Below are positions 1 to 10,400 of a DNA stretch of 64,000 nt, piece by piece. Position numbers and translations under genes: made by a program. The notes under the pieces are model-generated. The model saw only the letters and a list, made by a program, of their open reading frames with translations. It was not told where the DNA came from and did no database searches. The stretch comes from Moraxellaceae bacterium AER2_44_116 (GTDB taxonomy: Bacteria; Pseudomonadota; Gammaproteobacteria; Pseudomonadales; Moraxellaceae): the NCBI GenBank assembly GCA_006546595.1, contig VIAD01000004.1, positions 62,001 through 126,000 on the forward strand. Reading direction: 5' to 3'. Within the stretch, counting starts at the first letter, position 1. Each line of letters starts with the position of its first letter.

Positions 1-1450
1 AACGGGCTTTTATCCGTTGTGCGCGTTTTAACGGCTCATCACCGTAACGATCGCCATACAGTTGATTGATAAAAGCAATCGTACTCATGCCAATCTGTTG
101 GCGTTGCTCTTCAGGCATATCACGCAAGGCTTGATAAAAATCAGCAGGGCCTAAAAAGAAGCCGCCGTGCATGATAATACCGCCCTGCAACTTCTCACCT
201 AAACAGTGGTCTTTGATTTTTTGCAGCGTGTCTTCATCGTCTAAATCCGTGCTAATGGTGACATCACCAATGGTAATTAAACCGTCTTCAAAGGTGCAAT
301 CATCATTAAAAATGCCCAAACGTTCCAGCAAGGCAATATCTTGACCTTCAAGCGGAGAGCTAATGATATCGTGCTCACGCAATACCTTGAGCGTGTCTAA
401 ACTGACGGTGTCACTGATTAAGCCTTTGTTAATCAGTGTTTGCAGTGCGGTATGGTTATAAACAGGACGACGGACAATGTTGGCTTGTATTAACTTCCAA
501 AAGCCATTCACAAACATTTCGCTACAGCCATACAAACCTTGAGCAAAAGGAGTAACATCAAGATGGGCGGCTAACGGTAAATTGTGATTTAAGCCCTTAA
601 TAATATTGCTATACGTGCCGTTATCTTGGTCGCGCATGATTAAGGAATGAGCAATCGCATCACCAAGCGAGCCAATACCAATTTGCAGTGTGCCACCATC
701 TAACACCAAGGAACTGGTATGCAAACCAATGGCATAGTCCGTTAAACTGATTTTCATATTAGGCGTAGAAAACAGAGTGTGTGTGCCCACAGGGTCAGTA
801 ATAACCACATCAAATTGGTCAGCGGACACTTCGGCATCATGAGGCATAAACGGCAACTCACGATTGATAACACCAACGGCAAATATTTTTTCACCTTTAT
901 CGCGTCGCGCTTGCAGTAAATCTAAGATATCAACGCTTAAATCAGAATTACACGATAAACTATAGCGTTTTTCACCTGTCGGCTCTTCGCGGACGGCAAT
1001 CGCTTGGCAAATGATATTAATGCCTTTAGCGGCCATATCGCGCGCGATGTGCGTGTAATTACTGTTGATATAGTGTTGTTGGGCATTGGGGTTATTGAGC
1101 CAATCGCCTGACTTGAGAAAGAATTCATTAACGCTAATATTATTGGGGATTTTGCCTGCTTTCAGGTCGGTGACGTAATCCAAATCGGGATAATTGCCAA
1201 AAACCCGTTCCACAAAAGGTTCAAGAAAACGAGCTTCGATATCGCTGTTGGCTTGGGGTTTATTGAGCGATAAGGCACTGTAAATATGTAAACTGCGCTG
1301 CGGCGTTTTGGTAATGCGTCGATAGACTGCGTTAATAAACGGATTGGATTTACCAATGCCTAACGGCGCACCGAGGCAAATATCACCGTCGATTTCTTGA
1401 AGAATATCGGTCACAGCTTGTTCGATAGAGTCGTAAAATTGGGCTGACAT
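1..1450 (-). CDS. Acetyl-CoA hydrolase/transferase family protein (3' end outside window)
   Basis: The reading frame opens at an ATG whose first base is 1450, preceded by GGAG, and stays open to base 1, giving about 483 N-terminal residues without a stop. The translation starts MSAQFYDSIEQAVTDIL and contains GAPLGIGKSNPFINAVY, LDGGTLQIGIGSLGDAIAH and GGFFLGPADFYQAL, which resemble acetyl-CoA hydrolase/CoA-transferase proteins. Such enzymes move or hydrolyse CoA from short acyl-CoAs in the cytoplasm. The LDGGTLQIGIGSLGDAI stretch resembles the substrate-binding part of that fold. The C-terminus lies beyond the window, so length and any fused domain cannot be judged, and the exact substrate is unknown. 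Confidence 0.75.
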   Translation of the reverse strand, partial: MSAQFYDSIEQAVTDILQEIDGDICLGAPLGIGKSNPFINAVYRRITKTPQRSLHIYSALSLNKPQANSDIEARFLEPFVERVFGNYPDLDYVTDLKAGKIPNNISVNEFFLKSGDWLNNPNAQQHYINSNYTHIARDMAAKGINIICQAIAVREEPTGEKRYSLSCNSDLSVDILDLLQARRDKGEKIFAVGVINRELPFMPHDAEVSADQFDVVITDPVGTHTLFSTPNMKISLTDYAIGLHTSSLVLDGGTLQIGIGSLGDAIAHSLIMRDQDNGTYSNIIKGLNHNLPLAAHLDVTPFAQGLYGCSEMFVNGFWKLIQANIVRRPVYNHTALQTLINKGLISDTVSLDTLKVLREHDIISSPLEGQDIALLERLGIFNDDCTFEDGLITIGDVTISTDLDDEDTLQKIKDHCLGEKLQGGIIMHGGFFLGPADFYQALRDMPEEQRQQIGMSTIAFINQLYGDRYGDEPLKRAQRIKAR

Positions 1451-1578
1451 GGACGCGCTCCTACATGGTTTTATCAGGTAATGTGGGCTTTTTTTAATTA
1501 CAACAAAAAGCCTTATTGAATTTGTGTCATTATCGTTTGAGCATACGCCAAACGCTTGTTTAGGCAAAGATTATTTAG

Positions 1579-1869
1579 ATGAATCCACGTATTAATAGTA
1601 TGACAATAGAGGCCATTATAACCTGTCGTATGGGTTGTGCAGCCTGTTGCATTGCGCCATCTATTTCGTCACCGATTCCTGAGATGCCGCATGGTAAAGC
1701 GGCTGGCGAGCGTTGTGTGCAATTGGATACGGAAGGCTTATGTAAAATTTTTGGCCAACCTGAGCGACCAGCCGTATGCAGCAGTTTAAAAGCCACGGCG
1801 AGTATGTGTGGCGCTAACGCCAGTGAAGCCATGGCGTATTTAACGGAGTTGGAGCGGTTAACTGTTTAG
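1579..1869 (+). CDS. YkgJ-family cysteine cluster protein
   Basis: A 96-residue protein with cysteines at 16, 20, 23, 24, 46, 55, 67 and 77. The CRMGCAACC start, the PEMPHGKAAGERCVQL segment and the CKIFGQPERPAVCSS block match the YkgJ (UPF0153) putative zinc- or iron-chelating family, whose biochemical role is not established. An in-frame ATG seven codons downstream (1600) is an alternative start, as neither has a strong ribosome-binding site. It is divergent from the acetyl-CoA hydrolase-like gene and convergent with the symporter gene, with a repeat hairpin in between. Confidence 0.8.
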   Translation: MNPRINSMTIEAIITCRMGCAACCIAPSISSPIPEMPHGKAAGERCVQLDTEGLCKIFGQPERPAVCSSLKATASMCGANASEAMAYLTELERLTV

Positions 1870-1871
1870 GG

Positions 1872-1939
1872 CTTCGACTCCGCTCAGCCAGCACGATGCC
1901 GTTTAGCCAACCCAAAATGCTCCCTGAGCGGAGTCGAAG
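1872..1939. repeat. Intergenic inverted repeat, copy 1
   Basis: CTTCGACTCCGCTCAG at 1872-1887 is followed by its exact reverse complement at 1924-1939, leaving a 36-base loop. It sits between the convergent ykgJ-like and symporter genes. The same arms recur at 3194-3243 and, with mismatches in one arm, at 19450-19499. This looks like a dispersed REP-like family and could also act as a transcription barrier. Confidence 0.75.
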
Positions 1940-1946
1940 GTATACC

Positions 1947-3173
1947 CTAGTGTGGTGACGTCTGCCTCTGCACAATCAAACTGGTGACCATATCACCTTC
2001 AACATTCACCATCGTTCTCACGGTATCTAAAATACGGTCGATCGGTAATAAAATTGCAATCGCTTCCGCAGGCAAACCCACCGATTGCAACACCATCACC
2101 ATCGTCACCATACCTGCACTGGGAATCCCAGGTGCGCCAATTGACGCTAACATTACGGTAATACAAATAATCAACTGTTGCCCTAAACTTAAATCCAAGC
2201 CGACTAAATTGGCGATAAATAACGCCGCCATCGCTTCATAAAGAGCTGTGCCATCCATATTTAATTGCGCCCCTAACGGCACAACAAAGCCTGTCACCTG
2301 CGGGCTGACGTTTAAGTCTTTTTCTAAACAAGTCATGGTCACAGGAATGGTCGCGGAACTAGAGCTAGTAGCAAATGCAGTGATTAAAGCAGGGCGCGCA
2401 CCGCGCCAAAAAGCCAGTGGCGAGACTCGGGCAAACAGCCATAAAATTAACGGTAAGACCACCATGCCATGAAACAACGTTGTCCCTGTGACCACCGCAA
2501 TAAATTGCGCCAATGTCGTCAGTAATGCAGAATTTTCGGCAGCGACCAATTTGACCAATAAAGCCATAATGCCATACGGAGCAAGCAGCATAATCCAGCC
2601 AACAAGTTGCATACACAGCGCAAAACCTTCGTCAAACAGTTTGTGTAGTTGAGGATAGGCTTCGCCTTTAATGGCCAAAGCAATACCGACAAACAAGGCA
2701 AAAACCACCACAGCTAAAATACTGCCTTGTGCTAATGCGGCAAAAGGATTCATAAAAATCCCTTTGACTAAGGTCTGCAAAAACTCTGCTGAGGTCAATT
2801 GTGCGGCTTCAAAGCCGTGCATATGTTCTTGAAACAACGCTAACGATAAGCCTTGTCCTGTCTGAAAGAGATGCGCTGCACCTAAACCTACAGCAATGGC
2901 CAGTGTGGTGGTACAGGCAAAACACAGTACGGTAATTTGCCAGACTCGGTGCATTTGTTGATGAGCGCGTAAATTAGCAACACCCACGGCAATAGAAGTA
3001 AATACTAAAGGAATCAGTATCATTTTTAACAGACCAATAAACAGCGAGCCGACCAATCCTGCGCTATATAAAACGCCTTCGCGCAGGGAGTCATCAACTG
3101 AGGATTGGCGCAGCCATATACCTAAGACGACACCGAAAAAAGCACCAATAAAAATACGAGTATTTAAGGACAT
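1947..3173 (-). CDS. Dicarboxylate/amino acid:cation symporter (DAACS family)
   Basis: A 408-residue multispanning inner-membrane protein of normal length for the GltP/DctA family, which imports glutamate, aspartate or C4-dicarboxylates with Na+ or H+. Family signatures are visible in order: the serine-rich hairpin ATSSSSATIPVTM near residue 270, the NMDGTALYEA motif, and the C-terminal IDRILDTVRTMVNVEGD segment in which Asp, Arg and Asn coordinate substrate in characterised relatives. Which substrate and which cation are used cannot be told from the sequence. It is a single gene with repeat hairpins on both sides. Confidence 0.9.
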   Translation of the reverse strand: MSLNTRIFIGAFFGVVLGIWLRQSSVDDSLREGVLYSAGLVGSLFIGLLKMILIPLVFTSIAVGVANLRAHQQMHRVWQITVLCFACTTTLAIAVGLGAAHLFQTGQGLSLALFQEHMHGFEAAQLTSAEFLQTLVKGIFMNPFAALAQGSILAVVVFALFVGIALAIKGEAYPQLHKLFDEGFALCMQLVGWIMLLAPYGIMALLVKLVAAENSALLTTLAQFIAVVTGTTLFHGMVVLPLILWLFARVSPLAFWRGARPALITAFATSSSSATIPVTMTCLEKDLNVSPQVTGFVVPLGAQLNMDGTALYEAMAALFIANLVGLDLSLGQQLIICITVMLASIGAPGIPSAGMVTMVMVLQSVGLPAEAIAILLPIDRILDTVRTMVNVEGDMVTSLIVQRQTSPH

Positions 3174-3193
3174 AAGGAACTCAATAATGAGGG

Positions 3194-3243
3194 CTTCGAC
3201 TCCGCTCAGCCATCGTAAAGATGTTGCCTGAGCGGAGTCGAAG
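3194..3243. repeat. Intergenic inverted repeat, copy 2
   Basis: CTTCGACTCCGCTCAG at 3194-3209 pairs with its exact reverse complement at 3228-3243, with an 18-base loop. It lies just upstream of the symporter gene, so copies 1 and 2 bracket that gene with identical arms. Confidence 0.75.
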
Positions 3244-3452
3244 GGTAGAACCAGATTTCAACAGAATCTAAGATTAACGTATTTTGTTCACTCTGAATGA
3301 TTTTAATACCATCAACAAAGTGAATGACGGCGTTGGTCATGCCCTTAGAGGAAGATATTAACAGTCACCTATAAGACGCTCAGTATTGATTTTCACCGTT
3401 GCCATCCCTATTTACTTTAAATAATCCCACCAAAAAATACTGGATCAACCTC

Positions 3453-3959
3453 ATGTCAATTTCTATGTATCAAGCATCAATTCCTGTTTTTCTTCATATG
3501 CTCGGCAATTTAATTGCCATTTTGGAAAAAGGCGCAGCACATGCCGAAGCCAAAAACTTTGACGCAAGCATTTTAGTGAGTAGCCGTCTTGCGCCTGATA
3601 TGTTTGCTTTAGCGCGACAAGTACAAATTGCAACGGATATGGTGAAAGGTGGCGCGGCGCGTCTGGCTGGTTTAGAGCCACCAAAATATGACGATCACGA
3701 AACAACGATTGCGGAATTGATAGCGCGGGTACAAAAAGTTATCGACTATTTAAATACCTTTACCGCCGAGCAAATTGATGGTTCTGAGCAACGCGCGATT
3801 GTCTTAGCCTTACGCACTCGCACCTTGAATTTTGATGGTCAAACGTATTTGCAGCACTTTGTTATTCCTAATATGTACTTTCATATCACCACGACCTATA
3901 ACATCTTACGTCACAATGGTGTTGAGTTAGGAAAGCAGGATTTTATTGGGGCTGTTTAA
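3453..3959 (+). CDS. DUF1993 family protein
   Basis: A 168-residue protein starting MSISMYQASIPVFLHML, the typical beginning and length of DUF1993 (PF09351) proteins. An upstream TTG at 3399 would add 18 poorly conserved residues, so the ATG at 3453 is preferred. The APDMF...ARQVQIATDMVKGGAARLAG block and the C-terminal NMYFHITTTYNILRHNGVELGKQDF match the family and suggest a DinB-like helical bundle. The function is unknown. It stands alone. Confidence 0.85.
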   Translation: MSISMYQASIPVFLHMLGNLIAILEKGAAHAEAKNFDASILVSSRLAPDMFALARQVQIATDMVKGGAARLAGLEPPKYDDHETTIAELIARVQKVIDYLNTFTAEQIDGSEQRAIVLALRTRTLNFDGQTYLQHFVIPNMYFHITTTYNILRHNGVELGKQDFIGAV

Positions 3960-4063
3960 CTCAGCAGCATGAGTACTTATGGAACAAATGGCTTCATCGA
4001 AATATTGGCATATATTTTTGAGAAGTCTGTACCAAAAGACCAAAACCCCCATTAATCCATGAT

Positions 4064-4471
4064 TTAACCACGCAACAACAACTCAGCCCCTGCCGCTAAA
4101 AATCCTGAACGTGATTTATAGCGGCTGTCTTTAGTCACTCTATTATCAATCAAATGAATCAATCGGCTAGGCAACGTTACATTGATTTTTTCGGCCTTGC
4201 CCATAAAGCGGCTGACATCAATATCAACAATAGCCCAAATATAATTTACGGCAAAGTCAGGGTTTTGTTGATGTTTAGCCATATCCGTTGGTAAAGGAAT
4301 CTCTTGACCATCTTCCACCAATCCTTCCAAATGAAACTCAATCGCCTCACGCACGTTGTTTAAGGATTCTTCCATTGTGTCACCTGCCGAGAAGCAACCC
4401 TCAATATCAGGCACAGTGACACCATAGGCATGTGTGTCATCGCCTAATTCAATCGCAATGGGATATAACAT
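4064..4471 (-). CDS. hicB: HicB-family antitoxin
   Basis: Antitoxin partner of the upstream toxin gene. The N-terminal MLYPIAIELGDDTHAYGV...PDIEGCFSAGDTMEESL segment is the partial RNase-H-like HicB fold that masks HicA. The C-terminal KINVTLPSRLIHLIDNRV...SRSGFLAAGAELLL part looks like a ribbon-helix-helix DNA-binding domain used for autoregulation. The ATG at 4471 is chosen because GAGG lies eight bases before it; a GTG three codons upstream is possible. It follows hicA with a gap of under 40 bases, and the toxin-first order is usual for hicAB. Confidence 0.9.
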   Translation of the reverse strand: MLYPIAIELGDDTHAYGVTVPDIEGCFSAGDTMEESLNNVREAIEFHLEGLVEDGQEIPLPTDMAKHQQNPDFAVNYIWAIVDIDVSRFMGKAEKINVTLPSRLIHLIDNRVTKDSRYKSRSGFLAAGAELLLRG

Positions 4472-4508
4472 AGTCTTCACCTCTTAATCCGTTGGTCGAA
4501 GACTGACC

Positions 4509-4691
4509 TCATACGAGGCCAGCTTGCTTCAAGATGCTTTTGACAGTACCAATAGGTAGGTCTTTTTTAGGATCCGGCACTGTTACTCGCCCCTGCTTAT
4601 GAGGATGCTTGTACTGGTGATGACTTCCTTTAACCCCTACCAGATACCAACCATCGGCTTCGAGCTGTTTGATAAGTGTTCGACTTTCCAC
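4509..4691 (-). CDS. hicA: HicA-family mRNA interferase toxin
   Basis: A 60-residue protein with the double-stranded-RNA-binding-like HicA fold: LIKQLEADGWYLVGVKGSHHQYKHP, with the catalytic-type histidine in the GSHHQY motif (His24/His25), then VTVPDPKKDLPIGTVKSILKQAGL. It should cleave mRNA when not bound by HicB. It starts with GTG at 4691 behind a strong GGAGAGAG. A TATAAT -10 hexamer lies at 4719-4724 on this strand, consistent with a hicAB promoter. Confidence 0.92.
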   Translation of the reverse strand: MESRTLIKQLEADGWYLVGVKGSHHQYKHPHKQGRVTVPDPKKDLPIGTVKSILKQAGLV

Positions 4692-4865
4692 AACTCTCTC
4701 CGCTCTATCGACAGGATCATTATAACCTTAACATAGCCAAACAAAATAACCCTAGAGTTATTTTTTGCGTAATCCATCCATGTTTAAGTAGTTCCCATAG
4801 GCTGTGTAAAACACGGGTGTCGGTAGAGTTAAGGCAAACACTGGAGTATTTTGGCAAATCATTGT

Positions 4866-4882
4866 CCCGTATTGCATACGGG
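4866..4882. repeat. Short perfect hairpin
   Basis: CCCGTAT, a 3-base loop, then ATACGGG. It lies downstream of the convergent unknown gene. A similar stem followed by the same GGGCTAC occurs at 22379-22399, so this may be a small dispersed element or weak terminator. Confidence 0.4.
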
Positions 4883-4947
4883 CTACGCTTGCTTTAGTAC
4901 GCGTAACTGTTAGCTGTAAAGTTTACTAACGTTTAGTAGTTTCAAAA

Positions 4948-5706
4948 TCATTTGGGCTTCCATTGTTCCCTTAATATTTTTACATCTAAAATCAATGAGG
5001 TAGATTTATCATCAAATAACTCATTTCCTTCAACTTCATCTTTAATATATTTTAAGAACCGGACTCTATCAAATATAAAAAACTCTGCAAAAGAACGATA
5101 ACGATTGGCTCCTGGATTATCTGGACTAAATGACCATGTTTCGTATTCACCATCTTTGGTAACTTCATTAGTGACAAAACCGTAGGCATCTGTATCCCAA
5201 AATCCAATTGTCAAAAAATTCATGTTAGATTTTTTTATAAATGGACAGTCAGCCTTTGTTGAGTCTTCATCGTCATACTCATAAGAGTCATATCTATAAT
5301 AATCATCATCCGTAATATCCAAATCGTTCAACCCAGAGTCAAAATAAGGATGATATATATTCGGTGCAATATTTTTGAAATAATTGATATTACGTAGTTG
5401 ATAAAAAGCTTTAATCTCTCCATCACACATCACATTTGTATAGAGTTTATTAATAAACTCTATACCTCCTGCTATTACAAAGTCCTTGTATGACTTTGGA
5501 AATAACATTTTAAATCTAGCTTCAGCCTCCGATAAATTTATCTCATGTTTTTTTAAGCCTGCTACTTTTGTTGCCGCTACAAGCGCATCTTTTGCGTCAC
5601 CTTCGAAAACCAGCATCTCAGCCAAACATTTAAAGTACTGACTCCATTTTTCAGGATTCCCTATATAACCTGAGTCAATAGTCCTTAACGGCGTATATAA
5701 ATTCAT
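4948..5706 (-). CDS. Uncharacterised acidic protein, possibly SUKH/SMI1-KNR4-like
   Basis: A 252-residue protein. The ATG at 5706 is chosen because AAGGGGAAG precedes it at good distance. The segment LSEAEARFKMLFPKSYKDFVIAGGIEF resembles the start of SUKH (SMI1/KNR4) domains, in which an LPxSYxxFL motif precedes glycines, and the later GFWDTDAYGFVTN...ETWSFSPDNPG...YRSFAEFFIFDRVRFL fits that architecture. The middle is very acidic (DDDYYRYDSYEYDDEDST). SUKH proteins often act as immunity proteins to polymorphic toxins, but no toxin is visible here. The base composition is more AT-rich than the neighbours. The family assignment is tentative. Confidence 0.5.
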   Translation of the reverse strand: MNLYTPLRTIDSGYIGNPEKWSQYFKCLAEMLVFEGDAKDALVAATKVAGLKKHEINLSEAEARFKMLFPKSYKDFVIAGGIEFINKLYTNVMCDGEIKAFYQLRNINYFKNIAPNIYHPYFDSGLNDLDITDDDYYRYDSYEYDDEDSTKADCPFIKKSNMNFLTIGFWDTDAYGFVTNEVTKDGEYETWSFSPDNPGANRYRSFAEFFIFDRVRFLKYIKDEVEGNELFDDKSTSLILDVKILREQWKPK

Positions 5707-5927
5707 GTTTTTTCTTCCCCTTATCAAAACAGCAAAATGATTTACTAATTCCCAGTTTTTCCATTTTTGCATAACCTGAGTTCGGTTTAAGCGAAGAGAG
5801 GAGCATGACTCTGAAATGGTGTAAAGTACGCGTAGAGTTAATCGTCAATAATCTTCTGCTGTTTCGCCTTTAATGGTGCGTGGTACGCACCCTACGAAAC
5901 TCTGAACCTCAAAGAACTCAACCCTTA

Positions 5928-5964
5928 AATAAGAAACCCCGCCAATCGGCAGGGTTTCTTATCA
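5928..5964 (-). terminator. Rho-independent terminator of gltBD
   Basis: ATAAGAAACCC and GGGTTTCTTAT form a long stem with a roughly 12-base loop just after the gltD stop codon. Confidence 0.75.
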
Positions 5965-5981
5965 GCTCAAGACGCTAATGC

Positions 5982-7448
5982 TTAACGCGGTAAGACGCTG
6001 CTTCCCATGAGGAAAACATCGACTTCACGTGCGCATTGACGGCCTTCACGAATCGCCCAAACCACCAAAGATTGGCCGCGACGGACATCACCAGCCGCGA
6101 ACACACCTTTGACGTTGGTCGCGTAACAGCCTGCACCGTCAGTGGTCGCACTGGCATTGCCACGAGCATCTTTGTTGACACCAAACGATTCCAACACGCT
6201 ACCGACAGGATTAACAAAGCCCATCGCTAAAAACACGTTGTCCGCTGGCAGCTCAAACTCAGAGCCAGCAATCTCAGTCATACGACCGCCTTCCCACGAC
6301 AAACGAACGCCTTGCAATGCTTTCACACGGCCATTGCCATCACTGACAAAACCTTTAGTGAGCACAGAGAAATCACGTTCACAGCCTTCTTCATGCGAGC
6401 TGGAAGTCCGCAATTTGATTGGCCAGTACGGCCATACCAATGGCTTATTTTCCTCAACAGGAGGCATCGGCATCACTTCAAACTGAGTGACGGATGCCGC
6501 ACCGTGACGGTTGGATGTACCCACGCAGTCAGAACCCGTATCGCCACCACCAATCACAATGACATGCTTGCCTTTGACGTTAATGGGGTTAACCGCACCG
6601 CCTTCCACTTCTTTATTTTGTGGAATCAAGAATTCCAACGCGAAATGTACACCACCTAATTCACGGCCAGTCACAGGTAAGTCACGCGGAACTTCTGAAC
6701 CACCCGACAAGATCACGGCATCAAACTGTGACTTCAACGTATCAGCAGAAATCACTTCCGTTGCATCGTTGGTAATACCCGCAGGGATAGAGTCCGACCC
6801 CACTAACACGTTGGTACGGAAGACAACACCTTCGGCTTCCATTTGGGCAACACGACGGCGAACAGTTTCTTTATCCAACTTAAAGTCAGGAATACCACGA
6901 CGTAATAAACCACCGACATGACTGTTCTTTTCAAACACCGTCACGTCATGGCCGACACGCGCCAATTGCTGTGCAGCCGCAAGACCAGCAGGGCCAGAAC
7001 CCACAACCGCTACTTTTTTGCCTGTCTTAACCGCCGCAGGTTGAGGAACAATCCAACCATTTTCCCAGCCTTTGTCGATGATGTAATGCTCAATCGACTT
7101 GATGCCAACTGGCTCAGCATTAATACCGAGCGTACACGCGGTTTCACACGGAGCAGGACAAATACGACCCGTAAAATCAGGGAAGTTATTGGTCGAATGC
7201 AGAACTTCCAACGCTTGCTTGACGTTGCCTGTATAGACCAAGTCATTCCAATCAGGAATGATATTGTTGACAGGGCAGCCGTTGTTGCAGAATGGAATAC
7301 CACAATCCATGCAGCGAGCACCTTGAATCTTAGCATCAGCATCCGAGAGGCTGCCGACAAATTCCTTATAGTGTTTCACACGGGTGTCCGCAGGCTCATA
7401 GCTTTCGGACAAACGATGAAATTCAATAAAACCAGTGGGTTTACCCAT
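5982..7448 (-). CDS. gltD: Glutamate synthase, small (beta) subunit
   Basis: A 488-residue cytoplasmic FAD and Fe-S subunit that passes electrons from NADPH to the large subunit for glutamate synthesis from glutamine and 2-oxoglutarate. The N-terminal cysteine cluster CMDCGIPFCNNGCP and CPAPCETACTLG binds the iron-sulfur centres. VVGSGPAGLAAAQQLARVG is the FAD-binding glycine motif and VIGGGDTGSDCVG the NADPH-binding one, and the C-terminus holds VFAAGDVRRGQSLVVWAI. It starts one base after the gltB stop, so translation is probably coupled, and is followed by a strong terminator. Confidence 0.96.
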   Translation of the reverse strand: MGKPTGFIEFHRLSESYEPADTRVKHYKEFVGSLSDADAKIQGARCMDCGIPFCNNGCPVNNIIPDWNDLVYTGNVKQALEVLHSTNNFPDFTGRICPAPCETACTLGINAEPVGIKSIEHYIIDKGWENGWIVPQPAAVKTGKKVAVVGSGPAGLAAAQQLARVGHDVTVFEKNSHVGGLLRRGIPDFKLDKETVRRRVAQMEAEGVVFRTNVLVGSDSIPAGITNDATEVISADTLKSQFDAVILSGGSEVPRDLPVTGRELGGVHFALEFLIPQNKEVEGGAVNPINVKGKHVIVIGGGDTGSDCVGTSNRHGAASVTQFEVMPMPPVEENKPLVWPYWPIKLRTSSSHEEGCERDFSVLTKGFVSDGNGRVKALQGVRLSWEGGRMTEIAGSEFELPADNVFLAMGFVNPVGSVLESFGVNKDARGNASATTDGAGCYATNVKGVFAAGDVRRGQSLVVWAIREGRQCAREVDVFLMGSSVLPR

Positions 7449-7449
7449 A

Positions 7450-10400
7450 TCAGGCGACCTCTTTCTGTTGCTGCGCCGCTAACTCAGTCAGTGCGCGTTT
7501 ATATTCATGCGGATACACTTTGACGAACTTATCAAGATTTTCGTCCCAGTTTGCCAAAATGGCCTTAGCTGTCGTGCTGCCTGTATAGTCAGCATGGCGA
7601 CTGATAAGGGCTTTTAATTGCGCCTCATCCTTCAAACCACGGTGTAACGGCACATCAGCAGGAGCTTTAGCATCGACGACCACTTTTTCTAGTGCAACCT
7701 GAGTCAAGTTACAACGATTCTTGAAAGAACCATCGGCATCATAGACATAAGCAATACCACCCGACATACCTGCCGCAAAGTTACGACCTGTATTGCCCAG
7801 TACGACGACTGTGCCGCCCGTCATGTATTCACAACCGTGATCGCCCACGCCTTCGACGACTGTCGTGCCGCCCGAGTTACGGACAGCAAAACGCTCACCT
7901 GCTACACCTGCGAAGAAGCCTTCACCGGCAATAGCACCGTACATGACCGTGTTGCCTAAGATGATGTTCTTAGCTGTGTTACCACGGAAGTCTGCATGTG
8001 GACGGATGATGATACGGCCGCCAGACAAGCCTTTACCGACATAGTCATTGCCTTCGCCGACTAACTCTAAGGTCACGCCTTGAGCAAGGAATGCACCACA
8101 GCTCTGACCCGCAGTACCATTCAATTTTAAGTGAATGGTGTCATCAGGCAATCCTGCAAAGCCGTAACGCTTGGCCACTTCACCCGACAACATCGTACCT
8201 GCGGTACGGTTAACGTTACGAATCGGTAGCTCAATCGTGACTTTTTTACCGTGTTCTAATGCAGGCTGTGCCAGCGCGATGAACTGGTGATCCAGTGCTT
8301 TAGTGATGCCATGATCCTGAATTTCGGTCTGTTGGCGCGGCACTGAAGCAGGAACATTCGGTAAATGGAAAATACGCGAGAAGTCGAGACCTTGTGCTTT
8401 CCAATGAGTAATGCCTGTTTTGGTGTCAAGCAAATCAGCACGACCGACCAACTCCGAGAAGGTACGCACACCGAGCGAAGCCATGATTTCACGCACTTCT
8501 TCGGCAATAAAGAAGAAGAAGTTGACGACGTGCTCTGGCTGACCAGTAAAGCGTTTACGCAATTCAGGGTCTTGGGTGGCTACACCGACGGGACAGGTAT
8601 TCAAATGACACTTACGCATCATGATACAACCTTCCACCACGAGCGGAGCGGTCGCAAAACCAAACTCGTCAGCACCTAACAACGCACCGATGACCACGTC
8701 ACGACCCGTCCGCAATTGGCCATCAACCTGTACGCGGATACGACTACGCAACTGGTTCAAGACTAAGGTCTGTTGGGTTTCGGCAAGGCCAAGTTCCCAC
8801 GGCGCGCCTGCATGTTTGATCGAAGACAAGGGTGAAGCACCTGTGCCGCCGTCATGACCTGCAATCACCACGTGATCCGCTTTAGCTTTGGAAACACCCG
8901 CAGCAACCGTACCAACACCCACTTCAGAAACCAGCTTGACCGATACCGAAGCGGCTGGATTGGCATTTTTCAAGTCATGAATCAACTGCGCCAAATCTTC
9001 AATCGAGTAAATGTCATGATGCGGAGGTGGCGAAATCAAACCCACACCTGGTACAGAGTGACGGAGGAATCCGATATATTCGGACACCTTATGGCCGGGT
9101 AATTGGCCACCTTCACCGGGCTTCGCGCCCTGTGCCATTTTGATTTGAATCTGATCAGCATTGACCAAATATTCAATGGTCACGCCAAAACGGCCAGACG
9201 CAACTTGCTTAATCGCGGAGCGCAAGCTATCGCCTGCTTTTAGCGTCAAGTCACGTTCAATACGTCCTTTACCGAGTACATCAGACAATTGCGTGTCTTG
9301 TACGACAGGGATAAAGCGTTTGGCATCTTCACCGCCTTCGCCTGTATTTGACTTACCGCCAATGCGGTTCATCGCAATCGCCAATGTGGTATGGGCTTCG
9401 GTAGAGATAGAACCTAAGGACATCGCACCCGTCGCAAAACGTTTAACGATGTCTTTAGCGGACTCTACTTCATCCAATGGCACAGGTGTGACGTTGGCAG
9501 TACAGAATTCAAACAGGCCGCGCAACGTCAAATGGCGTTGAGACTGATCGTTGATAATCCGTGAGTATTCTTTAAATGTAGAGAACTGGTTGGTACGCGT
9601 TGAATGTTGCAACTTCGCAATCGCGTCTGGTGTCCATAGGTGTTCTTCACCACGGATACGGAAAGCGTAGTCACCGCCCGCATCAAGCGCGTTCGCCAAG
9701 ACAGGGTCATTACCAAAGGCTGCGCGGTGCATACGAATCGCTTCTTCAGCGACATCAAACACGCCAATACCTTCCACGTTAGTGGGTGTACCTGTGAAGT
9801 ATTTATCAACAAACGCCGTTTGCAGACCAATCGCTTCAAAAATTTGCGCGCCCGTGTAGGACATGTAAGTAGAGATGCCCATTTTTGACATCACTTTACA
9901 TAAACCTTTACCAACGGCTTTAGTGAAGTTATAGACTGCTTTTTCACGCTTGGCTTCATCATCGCCAGCCAGTGATTGCAAGGTTTCCAAAGCGAGATAC
10001 GGATGTACTGCTTCCGCGCCGTAACCACCTAACAATGCAAAGTGATGCACTTCACGCGCTGAACCCGTTTCAACCACTAAACCTGCACTGGTACGTAAAC
10101 CCTTCTTGACCAAATGCTGATGCACGGCAGAAGTCGCTAACAAGGCAGGAATCGCCACGTTGTCGGCATTCATCTGACGATCGGACACAATCAGAATGTT
10201 TGCACCTGAACGCACCGCATCTTCGGCTTCCGCAGCCAATGACGCTAAACGCGCTTCGACACCATCTTTACCCCAAGCAACGGGATAACAGATATCTAAC
10301 TCATGCGAGCGGAATTTGCCATTAGTATGTTTTTCGATATGACGAATCTTTTCGATATCTTGAAACGACAATACGGGTTGTGACACTTCCAAACGAATCG

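Noticed and set aside
4676..4897. Rightward frame of 73 codons overlapping hicA start
   Set aside because: It covers the hicAB promoter region and a hairpin, with no ribosome-binding site or family features.
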